Assembly (NCBI GenBank): GCA_031551135.1
Contig: JAVBOA010000015.1
Coordinates: 1 to 64,000, forward strand
Direction of reading: 5' to 3'
Origin: JAITVM01 sp031551135
Lineage (GTDB): Bacteria; Bacillota; Clostridia; Lachnospirales; JAITVM01
DNA: 64,000 nt
The position numbers and the translations under genes were made by a program. Positions 25,069-33,839 of this stretch are shown here, piece after piece (position 1 is the stretch's first letter; every line of letters begins with the position of its first letter). Under the pieces are notes generated by a model. It made no database searches. It was not told where the DNA came from and saw nothing but the letters and a program-made list of their open reading frames with translations.

Positions 25069-26577
25069 CTATTTAAATATATTCTTGAAATCATCAAAAG
25101 AAGTATTGCCGTAAACAGTTATACGGTTTAGCTTGTAAGGGTTCGTATTTCGGTTTACATAGCCTTTTTTTGTTGTGTACGCAAGCTTTATAGAAGATTC
25201 TTTAAGCATTTCAATCACGCTTGGGCTGTAAACACCCATCGGATAGGCCAAACTGAATTTGTTGTCCGTAAACTCCGTGCTTTTATTTATATCTTCCAAA
25301 AGCGATTCTTTGTCCAAATAAACTGCGGGTGTTTTATTTGTGCCCGTGACTATTTCGTGCAGGTCGTACGTATGGCTGGCAAAAGTCACTAAATCTCTAA
25401 CATCCGCAAAAGATTCCCTTGCGATATAAACGGGCTTGTTCGGGTCAAACGGAGCTTGCTTTTCCTCGGTTCGTTTTCCGACAATAAAAAAAGTTGCGTG
25501 AAAATTATATTTTTTGAGTACGGGATATGCGTTTACAATACTGCTGAAATATCCGTCATCAAAATGCAGTAAGAAAGATTTTTTCGGCAGTTCCAAGCCG
25601 TCGTATAGATATCCGTATAATTGCTTTTCGGTAATTGCGGTATAGCCATTTGTATAAAGGAATTGCATTTGTTTTTCGAAATTTTCCAAACTGGTGACAG
25701 ACGGATTTCCTTTATAATTCTTATTTTCGGCGTCCGAAAGAATATGGTGATACAGCAAAATCGGTATTTTATCGGCATTCTCGTTTTCTTCTGTCAAATT
25801 ACCGTCAACGATTTTTATAAAGCTTTCAATATCTGTAATATTATAAATAATATTTCGGTTTAATTCATATGGATTGGAATATTTATTTACATATCCGCTT
25901 TTTACAGTAAACGCCATTTTAACGCCCAAGTCCTTCAAAATTGGCATATTGGATTTTTTAAACTGACCGCGCGGATAAGCTAAAGCGCGTTTATCGGTTA
26001 TTCTAAAACTCTTTAAGAGGTCTTGCTTAATTGTATCCTCATCAAATAACATTAATCCGGTATGGCCGTCATATTCTAAGCGGTGCATGTCGTTGGTATG
26101 GCTGCCGAACTCGAAAACATCGCGAACAGCGTCCAAGCTTTCTTCGGCTATCCAAGTAAATCTGGACGGGTCAAATTCGACTTGCTTTTTATGCACGACA
26201 GTAGTGATTAGAAATATTTGCGCTTTGAAATTATATTTTTTTAGTATAGGATAAGCACGGGCTATATTAGAATAATAACCGTCGTCAAATTGAATCATGA
26301 TTGACTTTTCGGGCAATTCTATACCGTAATATAAAAAGGCCTCAAGCTCGTCCAAAGTAACTGTATGGAAATTATTTTCATATAAATATTTCATTTGCGC
26401 TTCAAAGTCTTCAAGAGTGACTACACAAGAGTTGTAAGATTTGTTTTCTGCTTCTGACAAAATATGATGATAAAGAAGTATCGGTATTTGATTGAGTTTT
26501 TGACTTGCTGAAACCTTACATTGAAAAATTGGCAGAAATAAAAAAGTGATTATAAACAACAAAAAAATCTTTCGCAT
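25069..26577 (-). CDS. Secreted protein with two tandem polysaccharide deacetylase domains
   Basis: The ATG at 26577 has GGGGAGG just upstream and begins the signal peptide MRKIFLLFIITFLFLPIF; an earlier ATG at 26628 lacks a ribosome site. The 502-residue product has two NodB-type units. The first (about 30-255) has IPILLYHHILS, IQFDDGYYSN and HTNDMHR. The second (about 270-500) has the same first phrase, LHFDDGYFSS and HTYDLHE. Both keep the catalytic Asp-Asp and His-x-x-x-His pattern, and sequence identity between them is obvious, indicating internal duplication. Probable role is removal of acetyl groups from peptidoglycan or another wall glycan. Confidence 0.85.
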   Translation of the reverse strand: MRKIFLLFIITFLFLPIFQCKVSASQKLNQIPILLYHHILSEAENKSYNSCVVTLEDFEAQMKYLYENNFHTVTLDELEAFLYYGIELPEKSIMIQFDDGYYSNIARAYPILKKYNFKAQIFLITTVVHKKQVEFDPSRFTWIAEESLDAVRDVFEFGSHTNDMHRLEYDGHTGLMLFDEDTIKQDLLKSFRITDKRALAYPRGQFKKSNMPILKDLGVKMAFTVKSGYVNKYSNPYELNRNIIYNITDIESFIKIVDGNLTEENENADKIPILLYHHILSDAENKNYKGNPSVTSLENFEKQMQFLYTNGYTAITEKQLYGYLYDGLELPKKSFLLHFDDGYFSSIVNAYPVLKKYNFHATFFIVGKRTEEKQAPFDPNKPVYIARESFADVRDLVTFASHTYDLHEIVTGTNKTPAVYLDKESLLEDINKSTEFTDNKFSLAYPMGVYSPSVIEMLKESSIKLAYTTKKGYVNRNTNPYKLNRITVYGNTSFDDFKNIFK

Positions 26578-26639
26578 AATGCCTCCCCACATTATTGTAA
26601 TTTCAAAATCCCGCCGAATTTGCCGCAAAATTAAAGCGA

Positions 26640-27240
26640 AACAGTAAGCGAATTTAAGAAATCCATTTAAAGGTTTTAATGCCCTTTATTCTTATATATA
26701 TTGAAGATTATCAAGCAAAACTTGAAAAAATTCTGCCATCATTATACATGAAAGACTTAAAATTTACAAGCTAAAAGTAAAAAATGCAATGATAGAAAGG
26801 ATTATAAATTCTGCTGTCTAAAAAATAATTTTAATCTGAACTAAAAAAATACTATCGACAGATATTTGCATTTTATATTTACTGCGTATGATATCTTTTT
26901 ATCAGTAACACTGATTGTTATGTTTGCGGCTTCTGTGACAGCGCAATGGTAAAAAGTTTTTGCTATAACATGTATGTTACATTGTGTTTAAGAATTTCCC
27001 CCAATTCTTACATATTTTCAAAAGGCAAAATAAAGCTCCTCATATTTATTTTTGCAAAAGAGACAAATTGTGTTTGAATTTTTTCAAACACGGTCAAGCG
27101 AAAAAATTGCCGAGGCGGTTTTTTCGCTGAAACCTTTTGAAAGCAGCAGATTTTGGGATACGAAAATCGGACAAGCATCTATATTTTATAAAACTTATAA
27201 TGTATAGGCTGAATATACGAATGAGAAAACAGGAGGTATA
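26640..27240. other. Intergenic region with one possible gene remnant
   Basis: About 600 bases lie between the divergent deacetylase and pseudo-JAMM genes. I see no terminator, tRNA or known riboswitch. An open stretch at 27070-27207 (plus, GTG start, 45 residues with KIAEAVFSLKPFESSRFW) has better codon character than its surroundings and may be a decayed gene end. An AGGAGG before 27243 belongs to the next gene. Confidence 0.35.
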
Positions 27241-27242
27241 AT

Positions 27243-28508
27243 ATGAACTTTCCCACTAATATAAAACAGATTGGGACTATTGATGATGGAATGAAAATTT
27301 ATGTCGAGGACTATGTATATTCTTATTTGAAACAATACGCAAAAAGCAATGATTATAAAGAAAGTCTTGCGGTTTTGATGGGGAAATACATGGAGATTGA
27401 CAAAACCGAGGTGGTTTTTATATCGGGTGCGATACAGGGCAAACATCTGGCGGAATCAAACGGCTTGATAAGCTTTACCGACAAATCTTGGGAATATGTG
27501 CTTGAGCAAAAGGAATTGTTTTTTAATGATTTGGAGGTAGTCGGCTGGATGCAGTCGCAGCCGTCTTATGGTACATATTTAAACGCAAGCTGTGCGAATT
27601 ACCATCTCAATAATTTTCGAAAGCCGTATCAAGTTTTATTTATTTACGACCCTGTTGAAAAGGTTAATTCATTTTTCGCATATTCAAAAGACCTGACCGA
27701 TATTATCGAGAAGAAAGGCTATTTTATTTACTATGATAAAAACAATGAAATGCATGAATACATGGTTGCGAACAAAATTGCGGGCGCTGAAAAAGAAAAA
27801 TCCAAAGACCCTACGCTGAAATACATTACGGAAAAAAGGGAAAAGCGTCAATCCGCAGTTATCGCTAAAGATTTAAGCGATTGGATTCCCGATGAAAAGG
27901 AAAATCCGAAAAGCTTAATTACGAAAGATGAAAATGAATTTCAGGCACAAAAGAAGGCTCTTAACCTGCTGGTAAGCTTATGCGTTGTTTTATTTGTAAC
28001 ATCTTTTATAATGGGGATGGGCCTGATGAATAACCAAGACAGAATTGCTACATTGGAAGAAAATCTCTCAACGCTGACAACTACGTATAAAGATTTGGTA
28101 CAATCTTCGGAGGTTTTTGCCCAAGCAAACAAAAATACGGTAAAGGAAGGTGATAACACAAATCTGATTGTTGAAAACGGAAATGATTATGTAGATAATC
28201 CTGATAAATCAAATTTAACAGAAGAAAACATTATTAACGGAGAGACGAATGACGAAAATCTGCCGACGGACGCAGGCACTACATATACAGAAGAAAGTGC
28301 GGAGCCAAGTGCCGAAACGGATTCGGAGGACGCAGATAAAATTCCGGAGTTTTATGTTGTTCAAAGCGGAGATACGCTTTTGAAAATTTCCGAAAAAATC
28401 TACGGCACTAGGAAAATGGCAGGAAAAATTATGGAATTTAACAAGATGAAAGACGCAGATAAAATAGTTATTGGTAAAAAGCTTTTATTACCGCCGAAAA
28501 GCGAATAA
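27243..28508 (+). CDS. Inactive JAMM/MPN-like domain, membrane segment and LysM domain
   Basis: In this 421-residue protein, residues about 17-180 follow the JAB1/MPN pattern. ESLAVLMG keeps the catalytic-type glutamate (E40), and VVGWMQSQPSYGTYLNASC aligns with the zinc motif HSHPxxGxxLSxxD. All three zinc ligands are replaced: Q104 and Q106 for the histidines and C117 for the aspartate. IYDPVEK follows as in true members. A membrane segment lies near 238-258, then a short coiled coil, an acidic threonine/glutamate-rich linker, and a LysM domain at 373-419 (VQSGDTLLKISEKIYG). The N-terminal domain is probably cytoplasmic and the LysM outside, binding peptidoglycan. It may be a scaffold or sensor. 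Function unknown. Confidence 0.65.
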   Translation: MNFPTNIKQIGTIDDGMKIYVEDYVYSYLKQYAKSNDYKESLAVLMGKYMEIDKTEVVFISGAIQGKHLAESNGLISFTDKSWEYVLEQKELFFNDLEVVGWMQSQPSYGTYLNASCANYHLNNFRKPYQVLFIYDPVEKVNSFFAYSKDLTDIIEKKGYFIYYDKNNEMHEYMVANKIAGAEKEKSKDPTLKYITEKREKRQSAVIAKDLSDWIPDEKENPKSLITKDENEFQAQKKALNLLVSLCVVLFVTSFIMGMGLMNNQDRIATLEENLSTLTTTYKDLVQSSEVFAQANKNTVKEGDNTNLIVENGNDYVDNPDKSNLTEENIINGETNDENLPTDAGTTYTEESAEPSAETDSEDADKIPEFYVVQSGDTLLKISEKIYGTRKMAGKIMEFNKMKDADKIVIGKKLLLPPKSE

Positions 28509-28520
28509 CTTTCGGTCATC

Positions 28521-28560
28521 GGCGCAGCGGCAAATTGATTTTTGTTGCGCGCCTTTTTTT
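28521..28560 (+). terminator. Terminator after the LysM protein gene
   Basis: GGCGC near 28521 pairs with GCGCC (28549-28553) over a long loop, followed by seven T residues. Confidence 0.65.
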
Positions 28561-28676
28561 CTTAATAAATAATGTAACCAAATTGTAAAAAAATAATCCA
28601 TTAATTGTAAAAAACACTTGCAATTGGAAGCAGATGGTATATAATATATTTATTATATATAATACGAGGGATTATT

Positions 28677-29345
28677 ATGGAAAATGCAGATAATTTTAAT
28701 TCAATAGAAAATATTGCAGCAACTATCGCGCACGAAGTTAAAAATCCTCTTTCTTTGGTAAAAGCTAATATAGATTTGTTAGAATCGGCAGATACCGGCA
28801 AGGTATTCTCGAAAAATTACAAGGTGATTAATAATCAGCTTAATATTATAAATGAAATGATAATGGATTTTTTGCAGCTGACAAAATCGATTAATCAAGA
28901 ATTTGATATTGTTTATTTGCATGATATTATTCATTCCGTTTTGGAAAACTATAAAGTCTCGCTTTCGCAAAAGGCAAATTTTTATATATCCTGCCCCGAC
29001 AAAAATATTTCGATAATTGGATCAAATAAAAGCATATCAATTTTAATTTTGAATATCTTAAAAAACTCTGTTGAATCTGTTACTGCAAAAAAATGCATCG
29101 TAAATATAAATATATATGCTGAGAATGATCAGGCTGTTATAAGTATTTCTGATAATGGACCGGGATTTCCGGAAGACAAAATTTCTGAAATAGGCGATGT
29201 ATGTTTTACAACAAAAGAAAACGGAAATGGTTTGGGACTATCAATTTGCAAAAAAATCGTTTCGCAACACAACGGCAAAATATCTTACAAAAACAATGCT
29301 GAAAGCGGATGTACCGTAACAATGTCGTTTCCCCTATGCTATTGA
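28677..29345 (+). CDS. Small soluble sensor histidine kinase
   Basis: The 222-residue protein consists almost only of a HisKA dimerisation domain with phospho-acceptor H19 (TIAHEVKNPL) and a HATPase_c domain. The latter shows the N box (ILNILKNSVES), G1 box (DNGPGF), F-like region (FTTKENG) and G2 box (NGLGLSICKKIV). There is no membrane segment or sensing domain. It resembles the catalytic part of sporulation kinases that phosphorylate Spo0F or Spo0A, but no response regulator is adjacent. It could be driven by a separate sensor protein. GAGGG precedes the ATG. Confidence 0.85.
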   Translation: MENADNFNSIENIAATIAHEVKNPLSLVKANIDLLESADTGKVFSKNYKVINNQLNIINEMIMDFLQLTKSINQEFDIVYLHDIIHSVLENYKVSLSQKANFYISCPDKNISIIGSNKSISILILNILKNSVESVTAKKCIVNINIYAENDQAVISISDNGPGFPEDKISEIGDVCFTTKENGNGLGLSICKKIVSQHNGKISYKNNAESGCTVTMSFPLCY

Positions 29346-29862
29346 AAACTACAGAGTTTTAAATTTTGAGCTCTGTTCTTAATATAAGAGACCGGATTTT
29401 ATGCTGTATTTCGAAGCCCTGTACAGCCATAAAAAAAGGTTTAGTTTAGGAAATTAAACAAAGTTCACCCTAGCTTTGTTAAAACTTCCGACTGTTAATC
29501 AATCTTTCTTCAATTGAAAAACATTAAACAATGCAGGTACGTATCTATCTCCTACATATAGTACCGGCGAAAGGATTTTATCTTATTCGGTCAGCGCGGT
29601 CTAGGTGCCGGCCGGAACGGAAAAAGTCCGAAAAAACGCGAAGACCCGGGCATAATTTTGGCTTGTGTCCGGATCTTCAAAACTATTTCATGAACTAAAA
29701 TTAATCCTGATTTAAAACTATTCGTATTATTACAAAAAGCTGGAGCCTTTCGCTCAAAATTTCGCAAAAGGTATTTGCTTAATAACCCTCTGATTATTGC
29801 CGGCTTGACAGGCAAAAAAATCAAAAGGCTGAATTCAGACAAGTTCTGGGTTTGGTCTTTTG
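29346..29862. other. Intergenic region without a convincing gene
   Basis: Between the converging kinase and LCP genes I see nothing firm. An 83-codon minus-strand frame (29591-29842) has a proline/arginine-rich end and no ribosome site. An AAAACC...GGTTT-like stretch near 29380-29440 could terminate the kinase message. Confidence 0.3.
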
Positions 29863-31203
29863 TTAATCTTCTTCAGAAGTTCCCAAAACAATTATTATAT
29901 CAAAATCGGTTTGGTTTTTTACATATTTAACACGGGGCTTATTAAAAAATTCTTTTAAATCATAGCCAAGACCTTCTTTATTCACATAAATAAAAGTATT
30001 TTCGTCTTTCGGCATATCCGAATCGCCGATTTCTGTAACATTAAATCCGGCACCAATCAGCTCTTCTTGCTTCTTGCCCGCCAATCCATTAACATAGCCG
30101 CCGTTCAAAACTTTAATCTTTTTGCCTTTGCTGGATATTTTCTGCATATCTTCGTCGTAAAAAACTTCAGAGATGACTTTTTCACAGGCATCTAAATCAA
30201 ATTCAATATCATTTGTTTCAACACCGTCAACATATCTCGATTTTACGGGAATCGTAGCGGTTTGGATATTTTCGGGACTTATGTCCTTAACGTATTTTAA
30301 ATATTTCGGAACTTCATTGATATTAAAATTAGTTGTGACATATTTGCTGATATTGTTGATAACAGCCTGCGCATTGTTGACAATATTATCTTTTGCCAAA
30401 AGCTGCATGATAAATTCTCTGACAAAATCCTGCTGAACTTTTACTCTTTCTAAATCGCCCATAATATAAATAGGGCTTTCGTCTTCATAACCGGCATTCG
30501 GTTTTCGGTAGCGCAAAAGACCTTCGGCATCTTTACCGTTCAAAACCTGCTCGCCGGGGTAAAGGTCAATATACAAATCCTGAACGAAATCCTCATATAA
30601 CATACGCTGCGGAACATTAAATTTCACACCGCCCATATCATCGATAAGCGAACGGAATCCTTCTAAATTAAGCTTTGCATAATAATCGATATTTATATCA
30701 AAGGTATTTTCGATTTCATTAACCAGCATTTCTACACCTAGGCTTTGCCCGGCGTAATGATGCAGTTCGGCAAGCTTTAAATATCCGCTTTGGGGTAGAA
30801 ATCTATCGTTTTCAAGCAAAATCTTTTCTTGTTCCTCAGTCAACTCTATATAAATATCTCTTGGGATGCTGATTAGTTTTATAATTTTCTCCTTTGTCAA
30901 AAATGTTCCGATCATCATAAAATCAGTTCTTGTACCATCGTGGTCTGTACACATAACAATAAAATTCACTCTGGATGAAACAGGTTTAAAAAAATCTTCA
31001 ATAACATTTGGCTCTTTCAAGCCGGTATGGATATCATCATTTTTAGTATAATCGATTTCATCTTTTAATATATTTTTTGCAAATATGTATATACCGGCAA
31101 ATAATAGTGACATTATAACAATTAATGAAAAAAACAAAATTAATAATACACGTCTTCTTGATTTTTTATGCTTAATATTGTTCTTTTGTGACTGTGTTGC
31201 CAA
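29863..31203 (-). CDS. LytR-CpsA-Psr (LCP) family cell wall glycopolymer transferase
   Basis: The 446-residue protein has a short cytoplasmic start rich in K/R, a membrane segment (about 18-40, VLLILFFSLIVIMSLLFAGI) and an LCP domain (about 75-280). The domain has FIVMCTDHDGTRTDFMMIGT, ISIPRDIYIEL and GGVKFNVPQRM, then LNGKDAEGLLRYRKP. The C-terminal part (about 335-446) looks like a LytR_C domain. LCP enzymes attach teichoic acid or other polymers to peptidoglycan outside the membrane. The start is TTG, seven bases after GGAGG. Confidence 0.92.
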   Translation of the reverse strand: MATQSQKNNIKHKKSRRRVLLILFFSLIVIMSLLFAGIYIFAKNILKDEIDYTKNDDIHTGLKEPNVIEDFFKPVSSRVNFIVMCTDHDGTRTDFMMIGTFLTKEKIIKLISIPRDIYIELTEEQEKILLENDRFLPQSGYLKLAELHHYAGQSLGVEMLVNEIENTFDINIDYYAKLNLEGFRSLIDDMGGVKFNVPQRMLYEDFVQDLYIDLYPGEQVLNGKDAEGLLRYRKPNAGYEDESPIYIMGDLERVKVQQDFVREFIMQLLAKDNIVNNAQAVINNISKYVTTNFNINEVPKYLKYVKDISPENIQTATIPVKSRYVDGVETNDIEFDLDACEKVISEVFYDEDMQKISSKGKKIKVLNGGYVNGLAGKKQEELIGAGFNVTEIGDSDMPKDENTFIYVNKEGLGYDLKEFFNKPRVKYVKNQTDFDIIIVLGTSEED

Positions 31204-31287
31204 ATTATCTCCTCCAAAAAATTAATCTAAAGCTAATTCTAACATAACTAAGCATATATTTAAATACAAAATTATTTCAGCCGACTA

Positions 31288-31365
31288 ATACTATTTTCAT
31301 TTTGATAAGTAGAAAAAAATTTTTCACAGCATAGCGTTCCGCGGGATTAAAATGGAAATCTGTAG
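31288..31365. repeat. Family A inverted-repeat element, internally shortened copy
   Basis: ATACTATTTTCATTTTGATA and the following GTAGAAAAAAATTTTTCACA match the left half of the copies at 39759 and 55554 almost exactly. The right half is largely deleted, leaving AAAATGGAAATC where the right terminal repeat should be. Confidence 0.65.
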
Positions 31366-31474
31366 ACATAAAAGAGGATTTGTGAGATAATTAATAGCAC
31401 ACTCAATCTTTTCACGATGCATAAATTTCCCTGATTTTCCCTATATAGTTTGATTAAAAATCCTTGGAGGAATT

Positions 31475-32548
31475 ATGTTTTTTCTCACAGTTTTAGTTTT
31501 ACTAAACTCTTTTTTTACATCAAACGCCGTTCAGCCATTTAAGATTGATGAGCCGGTGACCGGAAAGTTTGAAAGCAAACAAATATCGAAGGAATATAAA
31601 ATCAGTATAAATAAAACCGCTAACGTAGGCTTTTCATTATTCTGCCATACAGATGGCAGCCCTTCAGATATTTCGTGGAAAATATCTTTTTTTAGCGAAG
31701 GCGGATATTCTCCTGTATTTTTAAGTACAGGCACAGATTTTCAAAAAAATAAAAAACAATCAAAGGATTCGGCGGAATGGTATAAAGAAAATTTAACTTT
31801 GCCTACGGGAAATTATACCGTAACAGTCTCTGTACCGGAAAAATTATTTAATGATGAAATATCCTATATTGATTATTTATTTGAAATTTATCCTTTTGAA
31901 AAAGCCTCAAGCTTGTCTTATGCGGACAAGCCGAGCGCTTGGGCTCAAAAGGAAGTAGAATCGGCTTTAAAATCAAATCTGGTTCCGGCGGAACTGAGTT
32001 CAAAATTTACGGCAAATATTACCCGGGCAGAATTTGCGCGGCTGGTTTCGTATTATGTGGTAAAAAATATTTCCGGCACGCCGGACGCAACGATTCACGC
32101 TATGGATAATTGGCTGGAAGACAGCAATTTTTACAGGCTTCATGGTATCGAAAAAAAATCTTTTGTATTTGCGGACACAAATGATAAATATATTAATTTT
32201 GCGTATTCTACAGGTGTTGTTGCGGGCGTTGGAGAAGGAAATTTTAATCCAAACGGAGTAATTACTCGTGAACAAGCCGCCGTTATGCTGACAAATGCTT
32301 CTTTTACTTCTTCCAATAAAATAAACATAGGCGCAAAAATAATTTTTAATGACAAATCAGATTTTTCGGATTGGGCAAAAGATGCAATTGATTTTATAAC
32401 TTCGGTGAGGACTTATGAAAAATCTGTTGCTGTTATGAGCGGAGTTGAAAACGGGAATTTTGCGCCAAAAGAAAAATATACTCGCGAACAAGCGATTGTT
32501 ACTGTTTACAGATTATTACAATCGACGTTTAGTAATGTAGCGGTTTGA
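31475..32548 (+). CDS. Exported SLH-domain protein
   Basis: The 357-residue protein has a signal peptide (MFFLTVLVLLNSFFTSNAV), a beta-rich region (about 20-145) like a pre-peptidase or lectin-type fold, and SLH repeats (about 150-355). The SLH parts include AQKEVESALKSNLVPAEL, FAYSTGVVAGVGEGNFNPNG with ITREQAAVML, and MSGVENGNFAPKEKYTREQA. SLH domains bind pyruvylated wall polymers and hold the protein on the surface. GGAGG precedes the ATG. The stop codon lies inside a 71-base repeat element (32539), so the last residues, VAV, are supplied by the element. Confidence 0.85.
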   Translation: MFFLTVLVLLNSFFTSNAVQPFKIDEPVTGKFESKQISKEYKISINKTANVGFSLFCHTDGSPSDISWKISFFSEGGYSPVFLSTGTDFQKNKKQSKDSAEWYKENLTLPTGNYTVTVSVPEKLFNDEISYIDYLFEIYPFEKASSLSYADKPSAWAQKEVESALKSNLVPAELSSKFTANITRAEFARLVSYYVVKNISGTPDATIHAMDNWLEDSNFYRLHGIEKKSFVFADTNDKYINFAYSTGVVAGVGEGNFNPNGVITREQAAVMLTNASFTSSNKINIGAKIIFNDKSDFSDWAKDAIDFITSVRTYEKSVAVMSGVENGNFAPKEKYTREQAIVTVYRLLQSTFSNVAV

Positions 32549-32609
32549 TTTTTTTCCGACTAAAACATTTTGTTTTGAAGATATATAGAATCAAGAAAAA
32601 TCAAACCGC
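32539..32609 (+). repeat. Family B inverted-repeat element, copy 1 (71 bases)
   Basis: AGCGGTTTGATTTTTT begins the element and AAAAATCAAACCGC ends it; the centre holds TAAAACATTTTGTTTT. The reverse complement of 63472-63542 matches it nearly throughout. It overlaps the last ten bases of the SLH gene. Confidence 0.8.
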
Positions 32610-32634
32610 AAGTAATCAATATATAGTTATTAAT

Positions 32635-32666
32635 AATGTAGCGGTTTGATAATGTAGCGGTTTGAT
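32635..32666 (+). repeat. Tandem 16-base repeat derived from a family B element end
   Basis: AATGTAGCGGTTTGAT occurs twice in tandem at 32635-32650 and 32651-32666. A third copy lies at 32534-32549, where it spans the SLH gene end and the start of the family B element. It looks like duplication of an element border. Confidence 0.8.
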
Positions 32667-32673
32667 TAAAAAA

Positions 32674-32706
32674 ACTTAGCGGAAATTTTTTTCGCTAAGT
32701 TTTTTT
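32674..32706. terminator. Bidirectional terminator between SLH and PdaA genes
   Basis: ACTTAGCG and CGCTAAGT form an eight-base stem, flanked by A and T runs on either side, so it can serve both converging genes. Confidence 0.85.
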
Positions 32707-32714
32707 GAAAAATT

Positions 32715-33455
32715 TTATAAATCATCGAGATTCTTAAATTCATAGCCCATCTCTTTATATTTATTGATCAATTCCTCTAGAATTTCAACATTTGTTTTTG
32801 ACATGTTATGCAAAAGGATTATCGCTCCCGGGTGGATGCGCGGAATTAATTTATCAAATGCTTCTTTTTTGGACGGCTGATTGTAAATATCAAAATCACG
32901 GTAGGCCAAAGACCAGAAAATAGTTTTATATCCCAATTCTTGAGCTGTTTTTAAATTCTCCTCGTTGTATTTGCCTTCGGGCGGCCGATAGAATTTTTTC
33001 ATTTTTTTGCCGGTAATTTCGCTGTAAATATCCTCAACAGCTTTTAATTCGGTATTAAAGGCTTCTTTAGAATATATTTTTGACATATCCGGATGAGTCA
33101 TTGTGTGATTGCCGACAATATGCCCTTCCTTAACAATTCGCTTTACGATTTCAGGATTTTTTTTCAAATACGAGCCGACTAAAAAAAATGTAGCCTTGAC
33201 TTTATTCTTTTTTAGAATATCCAGAATTTTTTCGGTATATCCGTTTTCATATCCCGAATCAAAGGTTAAATATATTATCTTTTTGCCTTCGTCGCCGACA
33301 AAATAAGAATCAAAATTTTTCAAATATTCTACGCTTTCGTTGGCTGTTGGGCGCGCCTCGTTTTTTGGAAAACTCAAACCCCAATCTTTTGCAAGCAAAG
33401 TATTTTGGATAATTAAATTTAAAATAATCAAAATTAAAATTATTCTTTTTTTCAT
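32715..33455 (-). CDS. pdaA: PdaA-type polysaccharide deacetylase (delta-lactam synthesis)
   Basis: This 246-residue protein has a signal peptide (MKKRIILILIILNLII) followed by DWGLSFPKNEARPTA, the N-terminal phrase typical of PdaA. The NodB core has LTFDSGYENGYTEKIL, HIVGNHTMTHPDM, and FYRPPEGKYNEENL. PdaA removes acetyl groups from N-acetylmuramic acid and is needed to make muramic delta-lactam in spore cortex, which cortex-lytic enzymes recognise at germination. The first motif reads TFDSG rather than TFDDG, as in known PdaA. AAGGAG precedes the ATG. Confidence 0.88.
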   Translation of the reverse strand: MKKRIILILIILNLIIQNTLLAKDWGLSFPKNEARPTANESVEYLKNFDSYFVGDEGKKIIYLTFDSGYENGYTEKILDILKKNKVKATFFLVGSYLKKNPEIVKRIVKEGHIVGNHTMTHPDMSKIYSKEAFNTELKAVEDIYSEITGKKMKKFYRPPEGKYNEENLKTAQELGYKTIFWSLAYRDFDIYNQPSKKEAFDKLIPRIHPGAIILLHNMSKTNVEILEELINKYKEMGYEFKNLDDL

Positions 33456-33717
33456 GTTTCAGCTCCTTAAAAATATACTATAAATAGCTTGCGCAAAAAA
33501 ATAAAAAATAATCAATAATTTTACAAATATTTTAAAAACTCGCACCCGTCGAAATTTTCCGGTGAATTTAAAATATATTTTAGTAAATAATATATATCAT
33601 TACCTTGTATATGTTTTTTTACAATCATGCTATAATATGCAGTTCGGGAAGATGCTTATATTTTGTTACAGAAAATTAACTTTTAATATGCAATGATATA
33701 AAGTATAATTGAATATA

Positions 33718-33830
33718 TGCCGTATGATATAGTGACGAACGAAAAAAGTTTACACTCGCTTCTGTCTGAATGCCTGGAACAGGCGCGAAAATCTATTCGT
33801 TCATCAGTATATTCGGCAAAAATTTTTTTT
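33718..33830 (+). ncRNA. Candidate structured small RNA
   Basis: TGCCGTATGATATAGTGACG (33718-33737, extending to 33742) pairs imperfectly with a 23-base arm ending in TATATTCGGCA (33796-33818). Inside lies a second hairpin GCCTG-GAA-CAGGC (33772-33784). A T run follows the closing stem (33820-33830). TATAAT at 33704-33709 would place transcription start close to the stem base, though the -35 box is poor. Size and shape suggest a roughly 110-base RNA ending in its own terminator. It matches no family I recognise. Confidence 0.45.
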
Positions 33831-33839
33831 TACTTTTAC

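Noticed and set aside
24909..25097. 62-codon minus-strand frame through the 3' repeat and terminator
   Set aside because: It reads through a hairpin terminator and a repeat module, and has no ribosome site.
29591..29842. 83-codon minus-strand frame between the kinase and LCP genes
   Set aside because: No ribosome site and no recognisable pattern; the region looks noncoding.
32635..32666. CRISPR-like repeat
   Set aside because: Only two adjacent 16-base copies without spacers; they derive from a family B element border.
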